This document shows, piece by piece, positions 17,158 to 25,275 of a stretch of 64,000 bases of DNA. Within the stretch, counting starts at the first letter, position 1; each line of letters begins with the position of its first letter. The stretch spans positions 124,001-188,000 of the forward strand of contig NZ_CP096247.1 of NCBI RefSeq assembly GCF_023204875.1, read 5' to 3'. A program made the position numbers and the translations under genes. This DNA is from Prevotella sp. E15-22 (GTDB lineage Bacteria; Bacteroidota; Bacteroidia; Bacteroidales; Bacteroidaceae). The notes beneath the pieces are model-generated. The model was not told where the DNA came from. It worked only from the letters and a program-made list of their open reading frames with translations, and searched no databases.

Positions 17158-17186
17158 TGAATAAATGCATTTATTTTACAGAAAAA

Positions 17187-17223
17187 GGCTGCAAATTTAC
17201 ACAAAATGTGTAACTTTGCAGCC
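17187..17223 (+). promoter_or_regulatory. Palindromic promoter before the M16 gene
   Basis: A 37-bp inverted repeat: GGCTGCAAA at 17187-17195 is the exact complement of TTTGCAGCC at 17215-17223, and the inner TTACAC/GTGTAA also pairs. The right arm contains the -7 box TAACTTTG (17211-17218). The left arm, read on the minus strand, gives TAAATTTG, also a consensus -7 box. It could act as a bidirectional promoter or as a hairpin at the end of the DASS transcript. Confidence 0.65.
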
Positions 17224-17248
17224 AAATTCTTACTAAACACAAAAGTTG

Positions 17249-20065
17249 ATGAACCTAAAAAAACTATTTTTTGCCTCTCTGCTATTGGTAACGGCATCGG
17301 CAACCACGATGGCACAGGAGATGCCATCTATTCCTACCGACCCTGATGTGAAGGTTGGTAAGTTGGACAATGGACTGACGTATTATATCCGTCACAACGC
17401 ATGGCCTGAGCAGCGCGCCGAGTTTTATATCGCCCAGCGCGTAGGTGCTATCCAGGAGAACGACGACCAGCGTGGCCTGGCTCACTTCCTGGAGCATATG
17501 TGCTTTAATGGTACCGACAACTTCAAGGGTAACGACATCGTGAAGTGGTGCGAGACCGTTGGTGTGAAGTTTGGACGCGACCTGAATGCTTATACCTCTA
17601 TTGATCAGACGGTATATAATATAAGTAATGTACCTACCACGCGTGAGGGCATCATCGACTCATGTCTGCTGATTCTGCACGACTGGGCCGACGGTCTGCT
17701 CCTGGAGCCTGAAGAGATTGATAAGGAGCGTGGCGTTATTCATGAGGAATGGCGCATGCGTACCAGCGCACAGATGCGTATGTTGGAGCGCGACCTGCCT
17801 CGTCTGTATCCCAATTCAAAGTATGGTCATCGTATGCCTATCGGTTTGATGGAGGTGATTGATAACTTCAAGCCCGAGGTGCTGCGTGCTTACTACGAGA
17901 AGTGGTATCGTCCTGATAACCAGGCGATCATCGTGGTTGGCGATGTAGACGTGGACAAGGTTGAACAGAAGATCAAGAATCTGTTTGCTCCTATCAAGAT
18001 GCCTGCTAACCCTGCTCCCGTAGTGGCTGAGGCTGTGCCCGACAACCAGGAGGCTATCATCGTGGTTGATAAGGATAAGGAGATGCAGTATAGTATCGTG
18101 CAGCTGATGTTCAAGAGTGATCCTATTCCCGATGAGATGAAGAGCAATATGCAGTACTTGGTTATCGACTATCTGAAGGATGCCTGCATGGGCATGCTGA
18201 ACGACCGTCTGACCGAGTTGGCACAAAAGGCCGACTGTCCCTACTTGCAGGGTGGTGTGGAATATGATCAGTATCTGCTGTCGAAGACCAAGGACGCTTT
18301 CAACATCAGTGTACTGCCCAAGGAGGGCCAGACAGAGGCTGCTCTGAAGGCTGCCTTTATCGAGGCTCGCCGTGCTGCTCAGTTTGGTTTCACTGCAACA
18401 GAGTATCAGCGCTACAAGCAGAACTTCCTCAGTCAGCTTGACAAGCAATATTCGAACAAGGACAAGCGCTTTAACAGTCAGTTCGTGAACGAATATGTGA
18501 AGAACTACCTGGCTAAGGAGCCTATCCCCAGCTTGGACGACTACTATCAGGTGATGAAGCAGGTGGTGCCTATGCTCCCCTTGGAGACTATCAATGAGTT
18601 GATGAAGAACTTCTTCGAGGATAAGGACTCAAACATGGTGGTGCTGAACATGAACCAGGAGAAGGATGGTGCTGTTTATCCTACCGAGGCTTCTCTGAAG
18701 AAGGCTATTGATGAGGCACGTGCCACCCAGTTGGAGGCTTATGTTGATAATGTGAAGAACGAACCACTGATCACTAAATTGCCTAAGGCTGGTAAGATTG
18801 TGAAAGAGGTGGCCGGCAAGAAGTTCGACTATAAGGAACTGACCCTGAGCAATGGTGCTAAGGTTATCCTGAAGCATACTGACCTGAAGAAGGACCAGGT
18901 GATCCTGGCCAGTGAGGGCTTTGGTGGTTCTTCACGCTATGGTGAGAAGGATTTTGCCAATATCAAGTTGTTTGATGATGTTATCGAGGCCAGCGGTTTG
19001 GGTAACTTCTCTCACACGGAACTCGAGAAGGCTCTGGCTGGTAAAATTGCCAGCGCCAGCATGGCATTGGGCACCGACCGTGCCAACATCACTGGTTCTT
19101 CAACACCTACTGACGTAGAGACAATGCTGCAGTTGGTTTATCTCTATTTCACCAACATCAACAAGGACCAGGAGTCGTACGACAACATGATGAAGACTAC
19201 TGAGCTGATGTTGAAGAACAAACTGTTGCAGCCTGAGGCTGTGTTCAGCGATTCACTGACACTGACCATCCAGAACCACAGCAAGCGTTTCGCTCCTCTG
19301 GCTATGGACGACCTGAAGAATGTAGACTATGATCGTATCCTCCAGATGGCTAAGGAGCAGACCAGCAATGCGGCTGCCTTCACCTTCACCATCATTGGTA
19401 ACTACGATGAGGCCACTATCCGTCCGCTCATCGAGCAGTATCTGGCTTCGCTGCCTGCCCAGAAGAAGGTAGTGAAAGGTAAGGATGTGGACGAGTACTT
19501 CAAGGGTGAGGTCATCAATAACTTCAAGCGTAAGATGGAGACACCTAAGGCTATTGCTGTGATGGTGTGGCTGAACGACCAGATGAAGTATTCACTCGAG
19601 AACGTGGTACGTGCTGACATGGTGGGCCAGATCCTCTCTATGATATATACTGAGAAGATTCGTGAGGAGGCCTCTGCTGCCTATAGTGTGATGGCACAGG
19701 CTGGTATGTCGCGCGATGACTACCGCTCTATCGGCCAGGTACTTGTCTACTGTCCTATGAAGCCTGAGAAGGGTGATGTTGCTACGAAGATCATGCTCGA
19801 CGAGGTGAACAACATGGTGAAGAGTGTTGATGCTGAGAAGTTGAACAAGGTTAAGGAGTATATGCTCAAGAACATCGACGACCAGGCCAAGACTAACAAC
19901 TATTGGATTCGTGCCATCGGTCGTTTGCGTGACTATGGTGTGGATGTATACACCGACTACAAGAAGACCGTTGAGGCTCAGACACCTCAGACAATCGCTG
20001 CCTTCATGCAGGAATTCCTGAAGCCAGGCAACCGTGCCGAGATTGTCATGTTGCCCGAAGAGTAA
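17249..20065 (+). CDS. Periplasmic M16-family zinc metalloprotease
   Basis: 938 residues from the ATG at 17249. Signal peptide to about residue 22 (ASATTMAQ). The inverted zinc motif HxxEH is intact at 79-83 (HFLEH), and the distal glutamate region (EEIDKERGVIHEEW) follows about 75 residues later, so the N-terminal half is catalytic. The C-terminal half repeats the fold without the zinc site, as in pitrilysin-type proteases. The length is normal for Bacteroidota M16 proteins of about 930-950 residues. It would degrade peptides in the periplasm. Own promoter, and a strong terminator after the stop, so it is monocistronic. Confidence 0.92.
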   Translation: MNLKKLFFASLLLVTASATTMAQEMPSIPTDPDVKVGKLDNGLTYYIRHNAWPEQRAEFYIAQRVGAIQENDDQRGLAHFLEHMCFNGTDNFKGNDIVKWCETVGVKFGRDLNAYTSIDQTVYNISNVPTTREGIIDSCLLILHDWADGLLLEPEEIDKERGVIHEEWRMRTSAQMRMLERDLPRLYPNSKYGHRMPIGLMEVIDNFKPEVLRAYYEKWYRPDNQAIIVVGDVDVDKVEQKIKNLFAPIKMPANPAPVVAEAVPDNQEAIIVVDKDKEMQYSIVQLMFKSDPIPDEMKSNMQYLVIDYLKDACMGMLNDRLTELAQKADCPYLQGGVEYDQYLLSKTKDAFNISVLPKEGQTEAALKAAFIEARRAAQFGFTATEYQRYKQNFLSQLDKQYSNKDKRFNSQFVNEYVKNYLAKEPIPSLDDYYQVMKQVVPMLPLETINELMKNFFEDKDSNMVVLNMNQEKDGAVYPTEASLKKAIDEARATQLEAYVDNVKNEPLITKLPKAGKIVKEVAGKKFDYKELTLSNGAKVILKHTDLKKDQVILASEGFGGSSRYGEKDFANIKLFDDVIEASGLGNFSHTELEKALAGKIASASMALGTDRANITGSSTPTDVETMLQLVYLYFTNINKDQESYDNMMKTTELMLKNKLLQPEAVFSDSLTLTIQNHSKRFAPLAMDDLKNVDYDRILQMAKEQTSNAAAFTFTIIGNYDEATIRPLIEQYLASLPAQKKVVKGKDVDEYFKGEVINNFKRKMETPKAIAVMVWLNDQMKYSLENVVRADMVGQILSMIYTEKIREEASAAYSVMAQAGMSRDDYRSIGQVLVYCPMKPEKGDVATKIMLDEVNNMVKSVDAEKLNKVKEYMLKNIDDQAKTNNYWIRAIGRLRDYGVDVYTDYKKTVEAQTPQTIAAFMQEFLKPGNRAEIVMLPEE

Positions 20066-20083
20066 CAATTGATTCAAATAATG

Positions 20084-20123
20084 AAAACGACCTGCTCTCC
20101 ATGAGAAGCAGGTCGTTTTTTTG
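20084..20123 (+). terminator. Terminator of the M16 gene, overlapping the metK promoter
   Basis: AACGACCTGCT and AGCAGGTCGTT form an 11-bp stem followed by seven T. The last bases of the T run with the next G read TTTG (20120-20123), which is the -33 box of metK. Confidence 0.88.
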
Positions 20124-20151
20124 GTTATTTGCAAAAAAGTACGTACCTTTG
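20120..20151 (+). promoter_or_regulatory. metK promoter
   Basis: TTTG at 20120-20123, exactly 20 nt, then TACCTTTG at 20144-20151. The ATG is 20 nt downstream of the -7 box, so the leader is short and a long riboswitch is excluded. Confidence 0.8.
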
Positions 20152-20170
20152 CACACAAAATCAGATAGTT

Positions 20171-21427
20171 ATGTCGTATTTATTTTCATCAGAATCAGTA
20201 TCAGAGGGACATCCCGACAAGGTAGCCGACCAGATTTCGGACGCCATTCTGGATCAGTTCCTGGCCTATGACGACCATGCTCGTGTGGCATGTGAGAGTT
20301 TTGTAACTACCGGTCAGGTAGTGATTATGGGCGAGGTACGCAGCGAGGTGTATATTGACCTGCAGACGATTGCCCGCAATACCATCAAGAAGATTGGATA
20401 TACCAAAGCAGAATATCAGTTCGACGGCAACTCATGCGGTATCCTGACTGCTATCCATGAGCAGAGTGCCGACATTAACCGTGGTGTCGACCGCGAGGAA
20501 GACGAGAACCAGGGTGCTGGCGACCAGGGTATGATGTTTGGCTATGCTACCAACGAAACAGCCAACTATATGCCTGTTTCTTTGGATCTGGCTCACCTCA
20601 TCATGCGCACGCTGGCCGATATTCGTAAGGAAGGTAAGCAGATGCGCTATCTGCGTCCCGACTCAAAGAGTCAGGTGACCATCCAGTATAGCGATGCCGG
20701 CATCCCTGAGCGTATCGACACCATTGTGGTTTCTACACAGCACGATGAGTTTGACGAGGACGAGAAGATGTTGGCAAAGATTGAGGAAGACGTCAAGACC
20801 ATCCTCATCCCCCGTGTGAAAGCACAGATTAAGAGTGAGAAGGTGCTTGCGCTCTTCAATGACGATATCAAGTACTACGTGAACCCCACGGGTAAGTTCG
20901 TGATTGGTGGCCCCCACGGCGACACCGGTCTGACGGGTCGTAAGATCATCGTTGACACCTATGGTGGTAAGGGCGCGCACGGTGGTGGCGCCTTCAGTGG
21001 AAAAGACTCTTCAAAGGTCGACCGTTCAGCTGCTTATGCAGCCCGTCATATTGCAAAGAATATGGTGGCTGCTGGTGTGGCCGATGAGATGCTGGTGCAG
21101 GTGAGCTATGCCATTGGTGTGGCTAAACCTATGAATATCTATGTGAATACCTATGGCCGCTCTAATGTGAAGATGAGTGATGGTGAGATTGCTAAGAAGA
21201 TTGAACAACTCTTCGACCTGCGTCCGAAGGCTATCGAACGCACCTTGAAGCTCCGTCAGCCCATGTACCTCGAAACGGCTGCCTATGGTCATATGGGACG
21301 TCAGCCCGAGGTGGTGAAGAAGACCTTTACCAGTCATTATCACGAGACGAAGACCATTGATGTGGAACTGTTCACATGGGAGAAGTTGGACCGTGTGGAT
21401 GACATCAAGTGCGCTTTCGGACTCTAA
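20171..21427 (+). CDS. metK: S-adenosylmethionine synthase
   Basis: 418 residues from the ATG at 20171, which begins [20 protein letters not shown], the universal start of MetK; an upstream ATG in frame lies in the promoter. Other signatures are [12 protein letters not shown] and the P-loop-like [19 protein letters not shown]. The enzyme forms S-adenosylmethionine from methionine and ATP in the cytoplasm. The length fits the Bacteroidota form, which is longer than the E. coli enzyme. It heads a run of co-directional genes (DUF4271, hemD, rnpA, yidD) with gaps of 9, 11, 20 and -4 nt. No SAM riboswitch is present because the leader is too short. Confidence 0.97.
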   Translation: MSYLFSSESVSEGHPDKVADQISDAILDQFLAYDDHARVACESFVTTGQVVIMGEVRSEVYIDLQTIARNTIKKIGYTKAEYQFDGNSCGILTAIHEQSADINRGVDREEDENQGAGDQGMMFGYATNETANYMPVSLDLAHLIMRTLADIRKEGKQMRYLRPDSKSQVTIQYSDAGIPERIDTIVVSTQHDEFDEDEKMLAKIEEDVKTILIPRVKAQIKSEKVLALFNDDIKYYVNPTGKFVIGGPHGDTGLTGRKIIVDTYGGKGAHGGGAFSGKDSSKVDRSAAYAARHIAKNMVAAGVADEMLVQVSYAIGVAKPMNIYVNTYGRSNVKMSDGEIAKKIEQLFDLRPKAIERTLKLRQPMYLETAAYGHMGRQPEVVKKTFTSHYHETKTIDVELFTWEKLDRVDDIKCAFGL

Positions 21428-21436
21428 CCGTCTATC

Positions 21437-22258
21437 ATGGGACAGACATCAAGTCATTCCGCAGATACACTGGGATACAGCCTGTATGACTATTTAAATC
21501 AAGGCTATTTCTCAAAGGACTCGCTGCTGTGTACCACTCAGGTGCACAGCAGCAGTTTCGGTATGGCGGGTGCGCCTGTGCCCTATAACATGCGGAGCGA
21601 CAACACCATATCAATCATCCTCTTGGCTTGCTTCTGTCTGGTGGTTATCCTGGGTACACACTCACGCTCACTCTTCATGCGTGAGCTGAAGATGCTTTTC
21701 CGAACGCCTCGTGAGAGTAATGATGCCATCAAAGAGACATCGAGCGAGATGCGTGTCATGATGACCTTTGTCGCCATCTGTTGTCTGATGTTGGGCATCA
21801 CAGCCTATCTGTTTATCACAGAAATGGTTACCACCCACTTTGTTATCGACACCAATGCTGTCATCGTCTTTTTTCTGTCGGCGGTATTTTTGGCCTTCTT
21901 TTGTGCCAAGTGGTTTTTGCAAACGGTGGTAAATCTGGTGTTCTTTGGAGGTAAAAAGAGTATACAATACATGAAAGAACAGGTGCTCATGACGGCCTGT
22001 TTAGGTATCATGACCTATCCTATGGTCATGTTACTTGTCTATTTTAATTTATCACTAAAAAATGCAGCTATCTACTTCATTTTTATCGTTTTATTCCAAG
22101 AATTGCTGACATTTTACAAGTCATGGCTCATCTTTTTTAGGCAAAAAGGGCATTTTCTGCAAAATATTTTGTACTTTTGTGCCCTCGAAATCACACCTTT
22201 GCTTACTTTCGGTTGCGCGATGGTGTTGATAACCAACAGTTTGAAAATTAATTTTTAG
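21437..22258 (+). CDS. DUF4271 membrane protein
   Basis: 273 residues. About 60 N-terminal residues are soluble, followed by roughly 6-7 membrane segments, for example IISIILLACFCLVVIL-like and LMLGITAYLFI. This is the DUF4271 family, which in Bacteroidales sits directly before the uroporphyrinogen-III synthase gene, as it does here (11-nt gap). No function is established. The start 9 nt after metK is clear. Synteny suggests a link to heme synthesis, but the order may simply reflect an old conserved gene string. Confidence 0.85.
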   Translation: MGQTSSHSADTLGYSLYDYLNQGYFSKDSLLCTTQVHSSSFGMAGAPVPYNMRSDNTISIILLACFCLVVILGTHSRSLFMRELKMLFRTPRESNDAIKETSSEMRVMMTFVAICCLMLGITAYLFITEMVTTHFVIDTNAVIVFFLSAVFLAFFCAKWFLQTVVNLVFFGGKKSIQYMKEQVLMTACLGIMTYPMVMLLVYFNLSLKNAAIYFIFIVLFQELLTFYKSWLIFFRQKGHFLQNILYFCALEITPLLTFGCAMVLITNSLKINF

Positions 22259-22269
22259 GACATTAGAGA

Positions 22270-23019
22270 ATGATTAAGAAGATTTTGGTTTCGCAGCCTA
22301 AGCCAACGAGCGAGAAGTCTCCCTACTATGACATTGCAAATCGCTTTGGTGTAGAGTTGGTCTTCCGTCCCTTTATCAAGGTGGAGGGAATGGCTGCCCG
22401 CGAATTCCGTACCCAGAAGGTTAATATTCTGGACTATACGGCCGTCGTATTCACGTCGCGCCATGCCATCGACCATTTCTTTACCTTGGCCAAGGAGATG
22501 CGTATTACCATTCCCGAGGACATGAAGTATTTCTGCGTTACCGAGACTATCGCATTCTATATCCAGAAGTATGTGCAGTATCGCAAGCGTAAGGTGTTCT
22601 TTGGTACAACGGGTAAGGTTGACGACCTGATTCCTACCATGGTGAAACACAAGACCGAGAAATATCTCGTGCCTATGAGTGATGTGCACAATGATGCCAT
22701 TGCCAATCTGCTCGACTCAAAGAAGTTGATTCATAAGGAGGTGGTAATGTACAAAACCGTGAGCAACGACTTTACTGAGGAAGAGGTTAAGAACTTCGAC
22801 TACGACATGCTCATTTTCTTCAGCCCCTCAGGTATTGAGTCGCTCACTAAGAACTTCCCCGACTTCAATCAAGGCGAAATCGCCATCGGCACCTTCGGTC
22901 CTGCTACGGCTAAGGCTGTTCAGGATGCCGGACTTCGATTGGACCTGCAGGCTCCTACAGAGAAGTATCCTTCTATGACGGGCGCCCTGCAGCACTATCT
23001 GCTGATGAACGAAGATTAA
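22270..23019 (+). CDS. hemD: Uroporphyrinogen-III synthase
   Basis: 249 residues, cytoplasmic, two-lobed HemD fold. Visible landmarks are the opening KILVSQPKPTSEKSPYYDIA, the first-lobe strand YTAVVFTSRHAIDHFF and the second-lobe FFSPSGIESLTKNFPDF, with GPATAKAVQDAGLRLDL near the end. These are the usual weakly conserved HemD positions. The enzyme closes and inverts ring D of hydroxymethylbilane to form uroporphyrinogen III. Sequence conservation in this family is low, but the DUF4271 neighbour supports the call. The stop is 20 nt before the likely GTG start of rnpA. Confidence 0.88.
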   Translation: MIKKILVSQPKPTSEKSPYYDIANRFGVELVFRPFIKVEGMAAREFRTQKVNILDYTAVVFTSRHAIDHFFTLAKEMRITIPEDMKYFCVTETIAFYIQKYVQYRKRKVFFGTTGKVDDLIPTMVKHKTEKYLVPMSDVHNDAIANLLDSKKLIHKEVVMYKTVSNDFTEEEVKNFDYDMLIFFSPSGIESLTKNFPDFNQGEIAIGTFGPATAKAVQDAGLRLDLQAPTEKYPSMTGALQHYLLMNED

Positions 23020-23039
23020 CCTTCATTATATATAATTTT

Positions 23040-23429
23040 GTGACGGCTCCAGCAGTATTCCAGAAAATGGAGCGCGTTGTCAGTCAGAAACTGATAGACG
23101 AGCTCTTCGACGGAGGCCATAGCCATTCGATGGCTGCCTTCCCGCTGAGAGTCATATTTATGCACACCGAGCACCAAGAAGGGCAGCCGCCCGTTCAGGT
23201 GCTCATTAGTGTTCCTAAGAAGCGGTTTCATCATGCCGTCGACCGCAATCGCGTGAAGCGGCAGATTCGTGAGGCCTATCGTCATCAGAAGCACCTACTT
23301 GCCGACAAGGTGGATCCCAATCAGATGTTGGTTGTTGCCTTCGTTTGGCTTTCCGACCAATTGCAACCCTCAGCCGAGGTGGACAGTAAGGTAAAGAACC
23401 TGTTGGAACGCATAGCCCGCAAACTATGA
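23040..23429 (+). CDS. rnpA: Ribonuclease P protein component
   Basis: 129 residues if the GTG at 23040 is the start; the ATG at 23067 would remove nine residues that family members usually have before the ER (here [17 protein letters not shown]). The RNA-binding signature is present as [20 protein letters not shown], with the RNR core. RnpA binds the RNase P RNA and helps 5' tRNA maturation. The reading frame overlaps yidD by 4 nt (ATGA), which is a conserved bacterial arrangement and supports both calls. Confidence 0.93.
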   Translation: MTAPAVFQKMERVVSQKLIDELFDGGHSHSMAAFPLRVIFMHTEHQEGQPPVQVLISVPKKRFHHAVDRNRVKRQIREAYRHQKHLLADKVDPNQMLVVAFVWLSDQLQPSAEVDSKVKNLLERIARKL

Positions 23430-23668
23430 AGCGTGTATTGAAATGGATCGCCTGGCCTCTGAAGTGGGTCTTGCTGGCACCCATCATCTTCTACCAGCGG
23501 TGCATCAGTCCTTTTACGCCGCCTTCATGCCGTTTCACCCCCACCTGTTCACAGTATGCCAAGGAGGCCATTATCAAGCATGGTCCTATCAAGGGCTTAG
23601 GACTGGCCATCTGGCGCATCCTGCGATGCAATCCCTGGGGAGGCAGTGGTTATGATCCAGTGCCGTAG
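23426..23668 (+). CDS. yidD: Membrane protein insertion efficiency factor YidD
   Basis: 80 residues. The family core is complete: [20 protein letters not shown], followed by [12 protein letters not shown] and the end [13 protein letters not shown]. An N-terminal amphipathic/hydrophobic helix places it on the inner face of the membrane, where YidD assists YidC-dependent insertion. The start overlaps the end of rnpA by 4 nt, so translation is coupled. It is the last gene of the metK run. A tandem decamer repeat begins 2 nt after the stop. Confidence 0.95.
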   Translation: MKRVLKWIAWPLKWVLLAPIIFYQRCISPFTPPSCRFTPTCSQYAKEAIIKHGPIKGLGLAIWRILRCNPWGGSGYDPVP

Positions 23669-23670
23669 AG

Positions 23671-23757
23671 ATTAGGTGATACTAGGCAATACTAGGCGGT
23701 CCTAGGTAGTCCTAGGCAATCCTAGGAAGACCTAGGAGATTTTAGGAAATCCTAGAT
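23671..23757. repeat. Tandem 10-bp repeat with CTAGG core
   Basis: Nine units with an exact 10-bp period fill the gap between yidD and tyrS. Units start at 23671, 23681, 23691, 23701, 23711, 23721, 23731, 23741 and 23751, with the pattern (a/c/t)(c/t)TAGG(n)(n)(a/g)(t/a). Four consecutive units (23701-23740) contain the palindrome CCTAGG. The last unit is diverged. A period of 10 places every core on nearly the same face of the helix. No promoter of the TAnnTTTG type is visible in the 114-nt gap. Confidence 0.85.
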
Positions 23758-23782
23758 AAAGATAATTAAAAAAAAGAAATAT

Positions 23783-25078
23783 ATGAAGAATTTTGTTGAA
23801 GAACTCCGCTGGCGCGGAATGCTGGCACAGATTATGCCAGGCACAGAAGAACTCCTGCAGAAGGAGATGGTGACGGCCTACCTGGGTACCGACCCCACCG
23901 CCGACTCTCTGCATATTGGTCACCTCTGCGGCATCATGATGCTGCGTCATCTGCAGCGCTGCGGACATAAGCCCATCATCCTTGTGGGTGGTGCCACAGG
24001 TATGATTGGCGACCCCTCAGGTAAGTCACAGGAGCGTAACCTCCTCAACGACGAGACCCTGCGCCACAATCAGGAGTGCATTAAGGCTCAGGTGGCTAAG
24101 TTCCTCGACTTTGAGTCGAAGGAGGCTAATGCTGCCGAGATGGTCAACAACTACGATTGGATGAAGAACTTCACCTTCCTCGACTTTGCTCGTGAGGTGG
24201 GTAAGCATATCACTGTGAACTATATGATGGCTAAGGAGAGTGTGCAGCAGCGCCTCAACGGTACCGCTCGCGATGGTCTCTCTTTCACCGAGTTCACCTA
24301 TCAGCTCCTCCAGGGCTACGACTTCCTCTACCTCTATCAGCACAAGGGTGTGAAGTTGCAGTTGGGTGGCAACGACCAGTGGGGCAACATGACTACAGGT
24401 ACTGAGCTTATCCGCCGTACCCTGGGTAACGACGTTGAGACCTTCGCCCTCACCTGTCCGCTCATCACCAAGAGCGATGGCAAGAAGTTTGGTAAGACCG
24501 AGAGTGGCAACATCTGGCTCGATCCTAAGCGCACCACACCTTACCGCTTCTATCAGTTCTGGTTGAATGTCAGCGACGAGGATGCCGAGCGTTATATTAA
24601 GATCTTCACATCACTCGAGAAGGACGTTATCGATGCCCTTATCGAGGAGCACAAGCAGGATCCTGGCCGTCGTGTGCTGCAGAAGCGACTGGCCGAGGAG
24701 GTTACTGTGCTGGTACACTCTCGTGAGGCTCTTGACATGGCCATCGAGGCTTCAAATATTCTCTTTGGTAAGTCAACCAAGGAAGCTCTCGAGAAGCTCG
24801 ACGAGCAGACCTTCCTCGATGTGTTCGATGGCGTAGAAAAGTTTGAGATCAGTAAGGACCAGTTGGGTCAGCCCGCTGTCGAGCTCTTCACCACTATCGC
24901 TCCTGTGTTCCCTTCAAAGGGCGAGATGCGTAAGATGGTGCAGGGTGGCGGTGTTTCTCTGAACAAGGAGAAACTCACCGACCAGAACCGTGCCATCACG
25001 GCCGACGATCTTATTGACGGTAAATATCTGCTGGCCCAGAAGGGTAAGAAGAACTATTACCTGATCACGGTAAAATAA
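23783..25078 (+). CDS. tyrS: Tyrosyl-tRNA synthetase
   Basis: 431 residues, normal length. Class I signatures are present: HIGH at 44-47 in [10 protein letters not shown], and the KMSKS-equivalent KFGKTESG. The tyrosine-binding region reads [14 protein letters not shown] with [11 protein letters not shown]. The C-terminal 90 residues form the S4 RNA-binding domain ([13 protein letters not shown]). The enzyme charges tRNA-Tyr in the cytoplasm. The start is 26 nt after the tandem repeat. A perfect 10-bp terminator stem follows 12 nt after the stop. Confidence 0.97.
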   Translation: MKNFVEELRWRGMLAQIMPGTEELLQKEMVTAYLGTDPTADSLHIGHLCGIMMLRHLQRCGHKPIILVGGATGMIGDPSGKSQERNLLNDETLRHNQECIKAQVAKFLDFESKEANAAEMVNNYDWMKNFTFLDFAREVGKHITVNYMMAKESVQQRLNGTARDGLSFTEFTYQLLQGYDFLYLYQHKGVKLQLGGNDQWGNMTTGTELIRRTLGNDVETFALTCPLITKSDGKKFGKTESGNIWLDPKRTTPYRFYQFWLNVSDEDAERYIKIFTSLEKDVIDALIEEHKQDPGRRVLQKRLAEEVTVLVHSREALDMAIEASNILFGKSTKEALEKLDEQTFLDVFDGVEKFEISKDQLGQPAVELFTTIAPVFPSKGEMRKMVQGGGVSLNKEKLTDQNRAITADDLIDGKYLLAQKGKKNYYLITVK

Positions 25079-25090
25079 CAAAAGAACAGG

Positions 25091-25117
25091 AAAAATTTGG
25101 TAATATGCCAAATTTTT
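25091..25117 (+). terminator. tyrS terminator, overlapping the tRNA-Gln promoter
   Basis: AAAAATTTGG and CCAAATTTTT form a perfect 10-bp stem with the loop TAATATG. The TTTG of the left arm is also the -33 box of the next promoter. Confidence 0.82.
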
Positions 25118-25127
25118 CCTACCTTTG
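25096..25127 (+). promoter_or_regulatory. tRNA-Gln promoter
   Basis: TTTG at 25096-25099, 20 nt, TACCTTTG at 25120-25127. The tRNA begins 18 nt later. Confidence 0.78.
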
Positions 25128-25145
25128 CAGCCGCTAAATAGCGAT

Positions 25146-25216
25146 TGGACGATGGTGTAATGGTAACACTACAGGTTTTGGTTCTGTCATTCCCGGTTCG
25201 AATCCGAGTCGTCCAA
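25146..25216 (+). tRNA. tRNA-Gln (anticodon TTG)
   Basis: A full cloverleaf can be drawn. The acceptor arms TGGACGA and TCGTCCA pair over 7 bp. The anticodon stem ACAGG/TCTGT encloses the loop TTTTGGT with TTG at its centre, reading CAA. The T arm has the loop TTCGAAT, with one C-A mismatch in its stem. The discriminator base is A, and CCA (25217-25219) follows directly in the DNA. It stands alone between its own promoter and a terminator. Confidence 0.95.
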
Positions 25217-25224
25217 CCATCAAA

Positions 25225-25263
25225 AGAATCCCGAAATCATCACGATTTCGGGATTCTTTTTTG
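25225..25263 (+). terminator. Terminator after tRNA-Gln
   Basis: AATCCCGAAATC and GATTTCGGGATT form a perfect 12-bp stem with loop ATCAC, then a run of T. It lies 9 nt after the tRNA. On the other strand it sits 13 nt beyond the stop of the GH127 gene, so it may serve both convergent transcripts. Confidence 0.9.
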
Positions 25264-25275
25264 TTTCTGTATCAG

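Noticed and set aside
20152..20170. SAM riboswitch before metK
   Set aside because: The leader between the -7 box and the start codon is about 20 nt, too short for any known SAM riboswitch.
23671..23757. CRISPR-like array
   Set aside because: The units are 10 bp without spacers; this is a simple tandem repeat.
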